Below are positions 26,835 to 35,107 of a DNA stretch of 58,856 bases, one piece after another. Both the position numbers and the translations under genes were made by a program. The DNA lies in the NCBI GenBank assembly GCA_902789325.1, contig CADANN010000022.1:1-58856 (forward strand), given 5' to 3'. The first letter of the stretch is position 1. Every line of letters begins with the position of its first letter. Below the pieces are notes generated by a model. That model did not search any database and was not told the origin of the DNA. It saw only the letters and a program-made list of their open reading frames with translations. Origin of the DNA: an uncultured Spirochaetaceae bacterium. Its GTDB lineage: Bacteria > Spirochaetota > Spirochaetia > Treponematales > Treponemataceae.

Positions 26835-28226
26835 ATGTTTCATACATATTTTTACACCCTCGAAATTGCGCTTCTCTCAACACTGGTTGCCGCTGCGGCT
26901 GGCATTCCGATGGCGTACTTTACTGCACGCCGCCGTTTTCCAGGCCGCCGCCTCTTGCTTTCATTTTCTGCAGTTTCACTATGTGTTCCTTCCCTGATTG
27001 TTGCGCTCGGCTATGTAAGCTTCTGGGGAATGAACGGAACTGTGAATCGCTTGTTCGGAACTCACTTTTCTTTTCTATATAGTACTGCAGGAATTGTGAT
27101 TGCACAGGGCTTTTACAATGTTCCCTTTATAACAGGCATTGTAAGTGAAGCCTGGGAACGCCTGCCACATGAACAGGAAAATGCCGCAAGGTTGCTTGGG
27201 GCTGGCGAAGCCCGCATTTTAAGAACTGTAACTCTGAGACAATTATCCGGTGCAATTGGCGCTGCCTGCATTCCGGTTTTTCTATTCTGTTATTTCAGCT
27301 TTATGATTGTACTGCTATTTTCTCCTGTGGGGCGGTCAACGCTTGAGGTTGAAATTTATCACTCAATAAGAACAACGCTGGATGTTGGCTCTGGTGCTAA
27401 GCTTGCACTGCTTGAAACTGTAACAGCCTTTGCTCTTGTGTTTGCGTATAGTTTTGTTGCACGCAGGAGCCAGACGACTTCGAGTGGTGTAGAATATGTA
27501 CCGTTCGAAAGGCGCGGGCTGGGAGCGGGTGGAGCATGGATTGCTTTTCTTCCACTGGTTTTGCTCGTGCTGATCTTTTTGATTTTTCCACTTGGCTCGG
27601 TTTTTGTGAGCGGAGTTGGGGAAGCCGGGAAACTATTGCGCGGCGCGTCGTTCTGGAAGGCGGCCCTGCATTCGCTGGAATGTGGAGTGGCAACGGGCGC
27701 ATGCTGTACTTTGTTAGGCTTTGCTTACTCTGTGGGGGTAAAGCTGGGCCGCCGGCAGGGTAGCGTCTTTTTGCAGACGGTGCCGGTGCTTCCTATGGCG
27801 ATTTCGTCGGTAGTAATTTCGTGGAGCGCCACTTTGATTTTTCATCGCGGGAACGCGGCACTACTTGTTGCGCTGCAGACCGCGCTTTACTGGCCAATCG
27901 CTTATCGGCAGATTCAAAACGGAATTAATAGAATAAGTTATGAGACTGACGCTGCGGCCCGCCTTTTGTCGCGAGGATGGTTTGACAGCGTGTTGCGTGT
28001 GTATCTGCCAGCCTGCCGTCCCGTTTTGATATCAGCTTTTGCATACTGTTTTGCAGTGAGTCTTGGGGACGCAACTATGCCCTTAGTTTTGTCTATCAGA
28101 AATTTTGACACGCTTGCCTTGTATACATATAAACTTGCCGGTGCATATCGTTTTAGTCAGGCTTGTGCCTGCGGTGGAATTGTTGCTGCCATCAGTATGA
28201 TAATTTTCCTGGCTGGAAAGAAGTAG
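26835..28226 (+). CDS. thiP: Thiamine/TPP ABC transporter permease (two fused domains)
   Basis: A 463-residue polytopic membrane protein with about 11-12 helices. It is two repeated BPD_transp_1 domains in one chain, as in ThiP. EAA-type loops are visible: EQENAARLLGAGEARILRTVTL in the first half and YETDAAARLLSRGWFDSVLRVYLP in the second, each contacting ThiQ. Slightly shorter than the usual 500-plus residues. No good SD: a palindromic repeat ends four bases upstream of ATG 26835. Followed within 7 bases by thiQ. Confidence 0.94.
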   Translation: MFHTYFYTLEIALLSTLVAAAAGIPMAYFTARRRFPGRRLLLSFSAVSLCVPSLIVALGYVSFWGMNGTVNRLFGTHFSFLYSTAGIVIAQGFYNVPFITGIVSEAWERLPHEQENAARLLGAGEARILRTVTLRQLSGAIGAACIPVFLFCYFSFMIVLLFSPVGRSTLEVEIYHSIRTTLDVGSGAKLALLETVTAFALVFAYSFVARRSQTTSSGVEYVPFERRGLGAGGAWIAFLPLVLLVLIFLIFPLGSVFVSGVGEAGKLLRGASFWKAALHSLECGVATGACCTLLGFAYSVGVKLGRRQGSVFLQTVPVLPMAISSVVISWSATLIFHRGNAALLVALQTALYWPIAYRQIQNGINRISYETDAAARLLSRGWFDSVLRVYLPACRPVLISAFAYCFAVSLGDATMPLVLSIRNFDTLALYTYKLAGAYRFSQACACGGIVAAISMIIFLAGKK

Positions 28227-28232
28227 GTGAAA

Positions 28233-28871
28233 ATGAGTTACTTTAGTATTCGCAATATTCATAAAACCTGGGAAACCGTAACTGTAGATTTTTCTCTTGA
28301 ATGTGAAAAAGGAACTATGACCTGTCTCTTAGGTCCGAGTGGCTGTGGAAAATCAACAGTTTTGAATATCATTTCTGGCTTAGAAAAAAATGACGAAGCC
28401 TGGCAGGAAAAGCTTGAAATTGAACTTGATGGCCAGCGGATAGAAAAGCTTCCACCACGTTCACGCAATGTTGGTATGGTTTTTCAAAGTGGCGCTTTGT
28501 TTAATCATATGAACGTAGTAAACAATGTTGCTTACGGGCTCATCTCTCAGGGAATGAAGAAAAAGGAAGCTCTGGCTCGTGCATCAGCCTTCTTGCCTGA
28601 GTTTGGACTAGAAGGTTTTGACCGCCGAATGCCGCAGACTCTTAGTGGTGGAGAGCGTCAGCGAGTTGCTCTTGCCCGCACCCTTATTACTGAGCCAAAA
28701 CTAGTTCTCTTAGATGAACCTCTTTCAGCCCTTGATGCAGATCTTCGTCGTCGTCTTGCTCAGCAAATCCGCCAGTGGCAAAAGACTATGGGCTTTACCG
28801 CAATTATGGTAACTCACGACCTTGCCGAAGCAGAAACTGTTGCAGATAAGATTGTAAGATTTTCAAAATAA
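28233..28871 (+). CDS. thiQ: Thiamine/TPP ABC transporter ATPase
   Basis: A 212-residue ATP-binding subunit. ATG 28233 (MSYFSIRNIH) is preferred over GTG 28227 because AGGTG lies just upstream. Walker A GPSGCGKST, Q-loop VGMVFQSGALFNHMN, signature LSGGERQRVALARTL, Walker B LVLLDEPLSALD, H-loop VTHDLAEAE: all intact. Completes the riboswitch-controlled thiBPQ uptake system. Confidence 0.95.
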   Translation: MSYFSIRNIHKTWETVTVDFSLECEKGTMTCLLGPSGCGKSTVLNIISGLEKNDEAWQEKLEIELDGQRIEKLPPRSRNVGMVFQSGALFNHMNVVNNVAYGLISQGMKKKEALARASAFLPEFGLEGFDRRMPQTLSGGERQRVALARTLITEPKLVLLDEPLSALDADLRRRLAQQIRQWQKTMGFTAIMVTHDLAEAETVADKIVRFSK

Positions 28872-28908
28872 TGCTATGTTTTCGGAAAATAACATCCGGA
28901 GGCACAGC

Positions 28909-29673
28909 ATGATAACAAAAAATGACTATCCTGTTTTAGAATTTGATGACGACAAAGACGCAGTTGTAAGTCCGTTCAAATGGAACCTTGAACCTTTTTC
29001 CAGCGACAAACTTATTATTACATTCTTTCCAGAAGTAATGAATGATTTAATGGAAAATAATCAACTTGAACTTGAGCGCGAAATTGCTGGTGAAAATCCT
29101 GTTTATGTATATCGCTTCAAAGATCAGCCGGAAATCCTTATTACCCTCGGTTATGTTGGCTGCCCGGCCTGTGCAGGAAACCTTGAGTTCTTTGCTGCCT
29201 GTGGCGTAAAAAAGGTTATGTTCTGCGGAGGTGGTGGAGTTCTCGACAAAAATATCAAAGTAGGCGAACTGCTTGTCGTAGAAGGCGCAATCCGTGACGA
29301 AGGTTTTTCATATCGCTACATTGAGCCATCCCGCTATATCTATACAGATAAAAATATCACAAAGAAAATTACAAGTTATCTCGAAAGTCATAAAATACCG
29401 CATCTCACTGGAATCACCTGGACAACTGATGCAATGTTTCGAGAGACCCGTGCTCTCGTAGAACAGCGTAAAGCCGAGGGTGCAAAAATTGTAGAAATGG
29501 AGCAAGCTGGTTGTATTGCAATTGCCCAGTACCGCAATTTTGATTACGGCGCAATTATCTATGGCGGCGACGATGTTTCGCAGGAAGAGTGGGATAACCG
29601 TTCATGGAACAGCCGCAAGGGTATGCGATATAATCTTGTTATGCTGTGCAAAGAATTGGTGAAAGAAATTTAA
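28909..29673 (+). CDS. Nucleoside phosphorylase family protein
   Basis: A 254-residue PNP/UDP-type phosphorylase (ATG 28909; GGAGG lies 6 nt upstream). Family marks: LITLGYVGCPACAGNLEFFAACGVKKVMFCGGGGVLD, IRDEGFSYRYIEPSRYIYTD, GITWTTDAMFRET and KIVEMEQAGCIAIAQYRNFDYGAIIYGGDDVS, the last holding the ribose-binding Glu-Met-Glu and the catalytic Asp. These enzymes split nucleosides with phosphate for salvage; uridine- or purine-type specificity cannot be read here. It ends four bases into a convergent GNAT gene. Confidence 0.9.
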   Translation: MITKNDYPVLEFDDDKDAVVSPFKWNLEPFSSDKLIITFFPEVMNDLMENNQLELEREIAGENPVYVYRFKDQPEILITLGYVGCPACAGNLEFFAACGVKKVMFCGGGGVLDKNIKVGELLVVEGAIRDEGFSYRYIEPSRYIYTDKNITKKITSYLESHKIPHLTGITWTTDAMFRETRALVEQRKAEGAKIVEMEQAGCIAIAQYRNFDYGAIIYGGDDVSQEEWDNRSWNSRKGMRYNLVMLCKELVKEI

Positions 29674-30476
29674 TTCTTCATATACCAGTAAGAATATAAT
29701 TTTTCAAAGCCTAACTTCTTATAAAGGTTCACTGCAACGGTGTTAGTCTGAACTACCTGAAGGTAAGAATGATGAACTCCAAGCTCTCGAACCTTTTCAA
29801 GAATTGCGCTGCAAACTTTTTTGCCAAGCCCGAGCCCGCGAAGTTCTGATGAAACTATAACATTCTGCAACAAGGCATTGCCATTTTCAATTGCGACAGA
29901 CGAGCAGGCTGCGGGCTTTCCGTCATACATAAGTGTACAGTAAATTGTATCAACCAGAACCTTTGAAACCATTCTTGTGTAAACATCCTGGTCGTGGGCA
30001 TCATTTATTTCGTGAATCTTAAAGAAGATAGGCAGCCATTCATCTGGGGTAGCGGAAAAGATATATTCAATTTTTGAATCATTGTCCGGCTTGACCGGAC
30101 AACCTGAATCACACACCATCAAATCTGTTGGTGTTGTTACCTTATACCCACGCTTTTCAAGGAAATCGTTGAACTCAGTATCAAATTCTGTTAGTTTAAA
30201 CTGACAAGGCAACCCCTGTTTTTTATACATGTTCTCACAGAAAGCAACCTTTTCTGCAATCGGCTTTGAAGAAGGGTAGAGTAGGCTTACCGAGTTTGCA
30301 CGGCCTGTATAGCCTTCAGAAAATTTCAGAATCCAGCCGTCATAAAAAAAAGTGTTCAAGGCTACATGTCCGTTCAGACACATTTCTTCATATTTTTGAA
30401 TCTGTTCTTTCATATAAGCCTCAAACATTTTTTTCGTTAGTAAATCATTGTACCAATACCAGTCGTAAAATTGCAT
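29670..30476 (-). CDS. GNAT-family acetyltransferase with an in-frame palindromic repeat
   Basis: A 268-residue protein (ATG 30476; a TTG two codons earlier is less likely; no SD seen). The C-terminal half is a GNAT domain: VSSELRGLGLGKKVCSAILEKVRELGVHHSYLQVVQTNTVAVNLYKKLGFEKLYSYWYM, quoted in parts, has the acetyl-CoA loop (RGLGLGK, about residue 215) and the final Asn...Tyr...GF. The N-terminal half (to about 135) is a second, GNAT-like or unrelated domain. Residues about 124-133 (SGCPVKPDND) are encoded by a GTCAT-type palindromic element at 30079-30105, translated in frame between the two halves. Substrate unknown. Confidence 0.88.
   Translation of the reverse strand: MQFYDWYWYNDLLTKKMFEAYMKEQIQKYEEMCLNGHVALNTFFYDGWILKFSEGYTGRANSVSLLYPSSKPIAEKVAFCENMYKKQGLPCQFKLTEFDTEFNDFLEKRGYKVTTPTDLMVCDSGCPVKPDNDSKIEYIFSATPDEWLPIFFKIHEINDAHDQDVYTRMVSKVLVDTIYCTLMYDGKPAACSSVAIENGNALLQNVIVSSELRGLGLGKKVCSAILEKVRELGVHHSYLQVVQTNTVAVNLYKKLGFEKLYSYWYMKN
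30079..30105. repeat. GTCAT-type palindromic element inside the GNAT gene
   Basis: TCATTGTCCGG, loop CTTGA, CCGGACAACCT: same architecture as the intergenic copies, with TGTCCGG/CCGGACA perfectly paired. The host reading frame stays open through it. Confidence 0.85.
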
Positions 30477-30491
30477 TCGCAATTTTACTAA

Positions 30492-30512
30492 CGAGTTTGC
30501 TACGCAAACTCG
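30492..30512 (-). terminator. Hairpin between argB and the GNAT gene
   Basis: CGAGTTTGC and GCAAACTCG form a 9-bp perfect stem with a TAC loop, four bases beyond the argB stop. The tail is not T-rich, so termination strength is uncertain. Confidence 0.55.
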
Positions 30513-30516
30513 CGGA

Positions 30517-31383
30517 TTAATATATCATAGTTCCTATACCACGATCTGAGAACATTTCTATTAAGAGGGAGTGTGGAACACGACCATCAATAATATGAGT
30601 TCTTGGAACTCCGCCCTTAAGTGCAGTCTCACAGCAGTCAATCTTTGGAATCATACCACCGGCAATCACACCTGTAGCTTTAAGAGAACCAATAGCAGTG
30701 CGCTCAATTCTCTTAATCAAAGTGCTAGGGTCGTCGATGTTGCGCAAAATACCAGGAACGTTTGTGAGCTGTACGAACTTTTCTGCATGCAGAGCAACCG
30801 CAATCTTTGCAGCAGCTGTATCTGCGTTGATGTTATAACGTGCGTAATCGTTCTGTTCGCCAAGAGCAACTGTAGAAACAACAGGAATAAAGCCTTCGTC
30901 CAAAAGGGAAGTGAGAATCTCAGGATGAACCTCAGTTACCTCACCAACAAAGCCCAAATCCTTTTCAGTTTTTACGGCACGAAGCATACCTGAATCTACA
31001 CCAGAAAGTCCTACAGCCTTTCCGCCCTTCTGCAAAAGAATGCCGACAATGTCCTTGTTCAGTTTACCGGTAAGAACCATCTGAACAATTTCCATAGTCT
31101 CTTCGTCAGTGTAGCGAAGACCATCAATAAACTTACTTTCTTTTCCAACGCGCTCCAGCATGTGGTTAATTTCAGGACCACCGCCGTGAACAAGCACAAC
31201 CTTAATTCCGATTGTGTTCAAAAGAACGATATCTTCCATTACGGCCTGCTTGAGTTCTTCGTTGAGCATAGCATTTCCGCCGTATTTTACTACGACGACT
31301 TTGCCGCACCACTGCTTAAAATATGGAAGTGCCTGAACCAGAACCTCAGACCACTGTGTTGTTGTTAAATCTTCGTTATTCAT
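30517..31383 (-). CDS. argB: Acetylglutamate kinase
   Basis: Phosphorylates N-acetylglutamate, second step of arginine synthesis. 288 residues from ATG 31383 (MNNEDLTTTQW; GGGGG upstream); a longer open frame upstream would overlap argJ and is not needed. Seen: VVVKYGGNAM, VVLVHGGGPEIN, VGLSGVDSGML and YNINADTAAAKIAVAL. The usual length is about 295. Follows argJ by 22 bp on the same strand. Confidence 0.95.
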   Translation of the reverse strand: MNNEDLTTTQWSEVLVQALPYFKQWCGKVVVVKYGGNAMLNEELKQAVMEDIVLLNTIGIKVVLVHGGGPEINHMLERVGKESKFIDGLRYTDEETMEIVQMVLTGKLNKDIVGILLQKGGKAVGLSGVDSGMLRAVKTEKDLGFVGEVTEVHPEILTSLLDEGFIPVVSTVALGEQNDYARYNINADTAAAKIAVALHAEKFVQLTNVPGILRNIDDPSTLIKRIERTAIGSLKATGVIAGGMIPKIDCCETALKGGVPRTHIIDGRVPHSLLIEMFSDRGIGTMIY

Positions 31384-31405
31384 AATTCCCCCGTAACATC
31401 CCCAG

Positions 31406-32686
31406 CTAGGTGCGATAATCCCCATTAATTTTAACGTAATCATATGTGAGGTCACATCCCCATGCAGTACCGCAAGCGTCGCCGTCACCACACTTAACGA
31501 GAATCTCAACCGCTTCCTGACTCATAATCGACTTAGCGAGGTCCTCATCAAAATCAGTTGGAACACCGTCTTTGTATACCTGAACGCTGTCTTCACCGTG
31601 AACCTCAAAATCATCATAATTATCAAAGTAGCGCTTAGCACCTTTTTTACTTGTGAACCAAATGCTTGTCTTGTCCGGATCAAATTCAATTCCGCTGTAA
31701 CCCATAGCACAGAGGAATCGACCAAAGTTAGCATCGCTACCAAACATAGCAGCCTTTACAAGACTAGAACAGATGATTTCCTTAGCAAGACCACGAGCCG
31801 CCTCAACCGAGCGCGCTCCCTTTACATTACACTCAACAAGGCGGGTAGCTCCCTCGCCATCAGCTGCAATCTTACGAGCCATAACAAGGTTCATCTTATT
31901 CATAGCGGCAAGGAAAGTATCATAATCCTCACCAGCAGCAGTAATCTCTTTATTTCCCGCAAGCCCGTTAGCAAGCACAGTCAGCGAGTCGTTAGTCGAA
32001 GTATCACCATCAACGCTGACACAGTTATAAGTTCCCAAAATTGACTCGTGCAGCGCCTTGCTCAACATCTCCGAGCTTATAGCACAGTCAGTAGTAATCA
32101 TAGAAAGCATAGTTCCCATATTAATGTGAATCATGCCCGAGCCCTTGCACATAGTTCCCATGTGACAAACTTTTCCGCCAACAGTGAACTCAACAGCGCA
32201 CTCCTTAAACTGAGTGTCAGTAGTCATGATTGCAATGCGGGCCTCTTTATTACCATCGCGCGAAAGCCCCTTAGCAAGAGCCTCAATATTATTTTCAACC
32301 TTAGTAACATCCAGCTGTGCACCAATAACGCCAGTAGAATAAACAATAACATCCTCAGCCTTAATTCCAAGCTGATCAGCCGCCGCCTTAGCCATACGCA
32401 GTGCGTTCTCAGCACCCTGAGCGCCAGTACAGCAGTTAGCGTTGCCAGAAATAGCAATGAGTGCCTGAGCCTTACCGTCCGCAAGGTGCTTCTGAGTCAG
32501 CTTTACACTTTCAGCTTTCACTCGGTTCTGAGTAAAAACGCCAGCCGCATTACAAGGCACCTCAGAATAAACAAGCGCAGTATCATTCTTAGTTCTGCTC
32601 GCCTTAATGTGGCAAAGCATACCATTCGCGGTGAAGCCCAGAGGAGCACAAACACCGCCCTCTATAAATTTAATTTCATTTTGCAT
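31406..32686 (-). CDS. argJ: Bifunctional ornithine acetyltransferase / N-acetylglutamate synthase
   Basis: A 426-residue Ntn-type enzyme that recycles the acetyl group from acetylornithine to glutamate. Seen: GVCAPLGFTANGM, VFTQNRVKA, NANCCTGAQG, and the self-cleavage region KGSGMIHINMGTMLSMITTD. The cleavage dyad, Ala-Thr in most ArgJ proteins, reads Gly-Thr here; the Thr nucleophile is kept. C terminus CGDGDACGTAWGCDLTYDYVKIN is typical. A TTGAAT-N17-TATAAA promoter sits at 32737-32709. Transcribed with argB; argC is on the same strand beyond a 760-bp repeat island. Confidence 0.95.
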   Translation of the reverse strand: MQNEIKFIEGGVCAPLGFTANGMLCHIKASRTKNDTALVYSEVPCNAAGVFTQNRVKAESVKLTQKHLADGKAQALIAISGNANCCTGAQGAENALRMAKAAADQLGIKAEDVIVYSTGVIGAQLDVTKVENNIEALAKGLSRDGNKEARIAIMTTDTQFKECAVEFTVGGKVCHMGTMCKGSGMIHINMGTMLSMITTDCAISSEMLSKALHESILGTYNCVSVDGDTSTNDSLTVLANGLAGNKEITAAGEDYDTFLAAMNKMNLVMARKIAADGEGATRLVECNVKGARSVEAARGLAKEIICSSLVKAAMFGSDANFGRFLCAMGYSGIEFDPDKTSIWFTSKKGAKRYFDNYDDFEVHGEDSVQVYKDGVPTDFDEDLAKSIMSQEAVEILVKCGDGDACGTAWGCDLTYDYVKINGDYRT

Positions 32687-32708
32687 AAATATACATTCCC
32701 TTTGTATA

Positions 32709-32737
32709 TTTATACCGTTAAATCATTTTTTATTCAA
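32709..32737 (-). promoter_or_regulatory. argJB promoter
   Basis: TTGAAT (32737-32732), 17-bp spacer, TATAAA (32714-32709). Predicted start about 16 nt before the argJ ATG, with GGGAA between. Confidence 0.55.
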
Positions 32738-32754
32738 CAAAAAAATAATTATCA

Positions 32755-32965
32755 TGGCGTGTCCCTCCGCGCCAGTTTCGCTACCGCGAAACCGCCGCTC
32801 CGGGCCGGGCTTTGCGCCATTCCGCTATCGCTTCAGCCTCTTCCCTCGTCATTCACTTCGTTCATTCCTCAGTCCAGTGGCCCTTCGCAGCCGCTGGCTG
32901 CTCGGTGGCTCCAATCCCTCACGCTGCAAGCTCGCAGGCGGGCCATGTCGCGGCTCCGTAGACCA
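32755..32965. repeat. GC-rich dispersed-type repeat block
   Basis: About 210 bp, far richer in G+C than its surroundings, with small hairpins such as GTTTCGC-TACC-GCGAAAC. The phrase style (GGGCCGGGCTTTGCGCCATTC, CTCCAATCCCTCACGCTGC; quoted in part) resembles non-coding repeats I recall from several gut bacteria, but I cannot search. No gene fits it. A long open frame crosses it on the plus strand but is an accident of the argJ antisense. Confidence 0.5.
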
Positions 32966-32972
32966 TTTTCAG

Positions 32973-33422
32973 AAAATTATCGGAACTTTAGAACTCTCCT
33001 GGCAAAAAACAGTGATTTTATTCCGATAATTTTCCGAAGTCTCCATTTTTATCGGAATCCCCGTATGCCACTAACTTCCCAAGCTCTCAACCAGGTCTTC
33101 TCTGCGGCTCCGCAGCCCGTTCCCCGAGTTCTTCCGTCAAAAGTTGCATCTTACCAGATTTTGACGGAAAATATCTCGTCCCCTCAAAACAAAAAACTCA
33201 AAAAGTTCCGTCAAAACACCTCTATCCCATATTTTTGATGGAATATTTTTCATAGTCTCTTCATTTCCAGATATATCTTCACAATTCTTCCATTAAATTA
33301 TTCTGTTTTCTTCCGTGAAAAAATAAAAGTTCCGTCAATCTTGACGGAACTTTACTATAAGATATCTCAAATTATTCTCAATTACATCCGTCAAAATCCA
33401 GACCCCTGCAACTTTTGACGGA
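32973..33422. repeat. Hairpin array (TTATCGGAA and TTCCGTCAAAA families)
   Basis: First a perfect 13-bp inverted repeat AAAATTATCGGAA/TTCCGATAATTTT (32973-32985, 33021-33033), plus a lone TTTTTATCGGAA at 33046. Then TTCCGTCAAAA/TTTTGACGGAA stems at 33132-33169, 33206-33243 (one G-T) and 33387-33422 (10 bp), each with a loop of exactly 16 nt, and a tighter AAAGTTCCGTCAA-TC-TTGACGGAACTTT at 33326-33353. No gene or known element explains them. They fill the gap between argJ and the deacetylase gene. Confidence 0.8.
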
Positions 33423-33449
33423 ACATTTCATTTCCAATGCTTCTAAAAC

Positions 33450-34070
33450 TTAAACCACAGTCCAGTTCTGGCCGTTATCTTTCATTTCTACACCTTTCAA
33501 CTCAAACAACTTCGGTGCAGTCACAAACTCAAAGCCCCTCTCTTTCAGAACTGGAATTGCACGGTCAACAACCTCGCGAGTTGCATCATTTCCTTCATTT
33601 ACGTGAAGCAGATACATAACGCCATCCTGTGTATTTTCCAACATCAGTTTATAGCGCTCGTCTGCTGTGCGCTCAGGAACCCAGTCTTCGCAACCATGTC
33701 CACAGATAAACGGAGTATGAATAACTTCGTGCATCAAATCATTTACGCAGATGAAAGGAGGGCGGAACAATACAGGCTTTTTGCCAGTAATTTTGATGAT
33801 TGCTTCATCACATTTGTTGTACTCTTCAATCATCTGCTCGCGTGTAAGTTTTGTCATATCCGGGTGGCTCCAGGTATGATTTTCGATGTCACAGCCCATT
33901 TTTACAGCCCGTTCAATAACCGCAGTGTTTTCAGCATTGATTTTATTTGCAATCAAAAAGAAAGATGCAACAACTTCGTGTTTTTCAAGCACATCAAGCA
34001 TCTTATTCATTGTGTTGTCACCGGTAAAATTTGGGCCGTCATCGAAAGTAAGGCTACAGTACTTTTTCAT
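33450..34070 (-). CDS. Polysaccharide deacetylase (CE4 family)
   Basis: A 206-residue NodB-type domain protein. Seen: SLTFDDGPN (catalytic base and metal Asp), IENHTWSHPD (metal His residues), LFRPPF, and YLLHVNEGND near the C terminus. Such enzymes remove acetyl groups from peptidoglycan, chitin-like or other polysaccharides. There is no signal peptide or membrane anchor, so a cytoplasmic or small-substrate role is possible. Its ATG overlaps the argC stop (ATGA), so it is translated with argC despite the unrelated function. Confidence 0.92.
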   Translation of the reverse strand: MKKYCSLTFDDGPNFTGDNTMNKMLDVLEKHEVVASFFLIANKINAENTAVIERAVKMGCDIENHTWSHPDMTKLTREQMIEEYNKCDEAIIKITGKKPVLFRPPFICVNDLMHEVIHTPFICGHGCEDWVPERTADERYKLMLENTQDGVMYLLHVNEGNDATREVVDRAIPVLKERGFEFVTAPKLFELKGVEMKDNGQNWTVV

Positions 34071-35011
34071 AATCCCATTCCTTCATCAATACCCATCATA
34101 ATGTTCATACACTGAACTGCGGCACCACTTGCACCTTTTCCAAGATTATCAAAACGTGTGGTAATCATAATGCGGTCGTCATTTCCATAAACAAAGACCT
34201 GCATATTGTTTGTACCAGCCAGTGTATTGGCAGCAATAAACTGCTCTGTAAGAACGCCTTCGCCCATAAATCCTGCAACCTGAACAAAGCGTGAACCTTC
34301 ATAATGTGCAGCAAACATTTCCCACACATCCTTTGCAGTCACTTTCTTTGCAAGAAGTCTGGCATGCAAACCAACAGTAACAGTCATTCCCTGGAAATAA
34401 TCACAAATATAAGGATTAAAAACAGGTTCAAACTCAAGCCCGCTGATTTTCTTAATTTCTGGCAAATGCTTGTGCTGCTGAGTCAAAGCATAAAGGCGAG
34501 GAGAATCAAGTTCCGGATTTCGCGCTGCATCTTCATACTGAGCAATAGCTTTCTTACCAGCTCCAGAATAACCGCTCACTGCGTGAATCACAATCGGGTA
34601 ATCTGCTGGCATTATTCCAGATTTTACAAGAGGGTAGCAGATTGCAATAGAACCCGACGCATAGCAGCCAGGAACAGCAACGCGGTTAGAGCCCTCAATT
34701 TTCTTTCTGAACTCAGCCCCCAGTTCTGGGAATCCATAAGCCCAGTCAGGATTAGTACGATGAGCTGTAGAAGCATCAATTATACGTGTTTTAGGATTTG
34801 TACAGAGAGCCACAGATTCAATTGCAGCAGCATCTGGTAAACACAAAAACGTAAAATCCGAAGCATTAATCATTTTTGCCTTTTCTACAGGATCTTTACG
34901 CTTGTCATCATCAATAGTAATAATTTCAATATCATTGCGCTTTTCAAAACGCTCAAAAATCTTAAGGCCAGTTGTGCCTTCTTTTCCATCTATAAATACT
35001 TTGTAAGCCAT
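34067..35011 (-). CDS. argC: N-acetyl-gamma-glutamyl-phosphate reductase (short type)
   Basis: Reduces acetylglutamyl phosphate, the step after ArgB. 314 residues from ATG 35011 (MAYKVFIDG). Seen: the nucleotide-binding start KVFIDGKEGTTGLKIFERF, FLCLPDAAAIE, IIDASTAHRT, catalytic Cys in VAVPGCYASG, and HAVSGYSGAGKKAI. Length and sequence fit the type 2 (short) ArgC branch. A TTGTTA-N17-TATAAT promoter places the transcript start on the A of the ATG, so the mRNA may be leaderless. Overlaps the deacetylase gene. Confidence 0.95.
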   Translation of the reverse strand: MAYKVFIDGKEGTTGLKIFERFEKRNDIEIITIDDDKRKDPVEKAKMINASDFTFLCLPDAAAIESVALCTNPKTRIIDASTAHRTNPDWAYGFPELGAEFRKKIEGSNRVAVPGCYASGSIAICYPLVKSGIMPADYPIVIHAVSGYSGAGKKAIAQYEDAARNPELDSPRLYALTQQHKHLPEIKKISGLEFEPVFNPYICDYFQGMTVTVGLHARLLAKKVTAKDVWEMFAAHYEGSRFVQVAGFMGEGVLTEQFIAANTLAGTNNMQVFVYGNDDRIMITTRFDNLGKGASGAAVQCMNIMMGIDEGMGL

Positions 35012-35017
35012 GTATTT

Positions 35018-35046
35018 ATTATAGAAAAAAGCCAACTTTATAACAA
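35018..35046 (-). promoter_or_regulatory. argC promoter, predicted leaderless
   Basis: TTGTTA (35046-35041), 17-bp spacer, TATAAT (35023-35018), then six bases and the ATG at 35011. No Shine-Dalgarno is present. Confidence 0.65.
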
Positions 35047-35107
35047 TATAAAAGTTTGACCGCGCTCATTTTGTAGATTATAATATTTTGTTAAGGAACT
35101 CAAACTT

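Noticed and set aside
31384..31509. N-terminal extension of argB
   Set aside because: It would overlap the end of argJ and lacks similarity; ATG 31383 has a good upstream GGGGG and gives the normal length.
32048..33238. 396-residue open frame on the plus strand
   Set aside because: It is antisense to argJ, then crosses the GC-rich repeat and the hairpin array; composition is repeat-like (Ser, Arg, Leu) and there is no SD or family pattern.
33132..33422. Possible CRISPR array
   Set aside because: Units are inverted hairpins at irregular spacing, the variable parts are 16-nt loops, and no cas gene is near.
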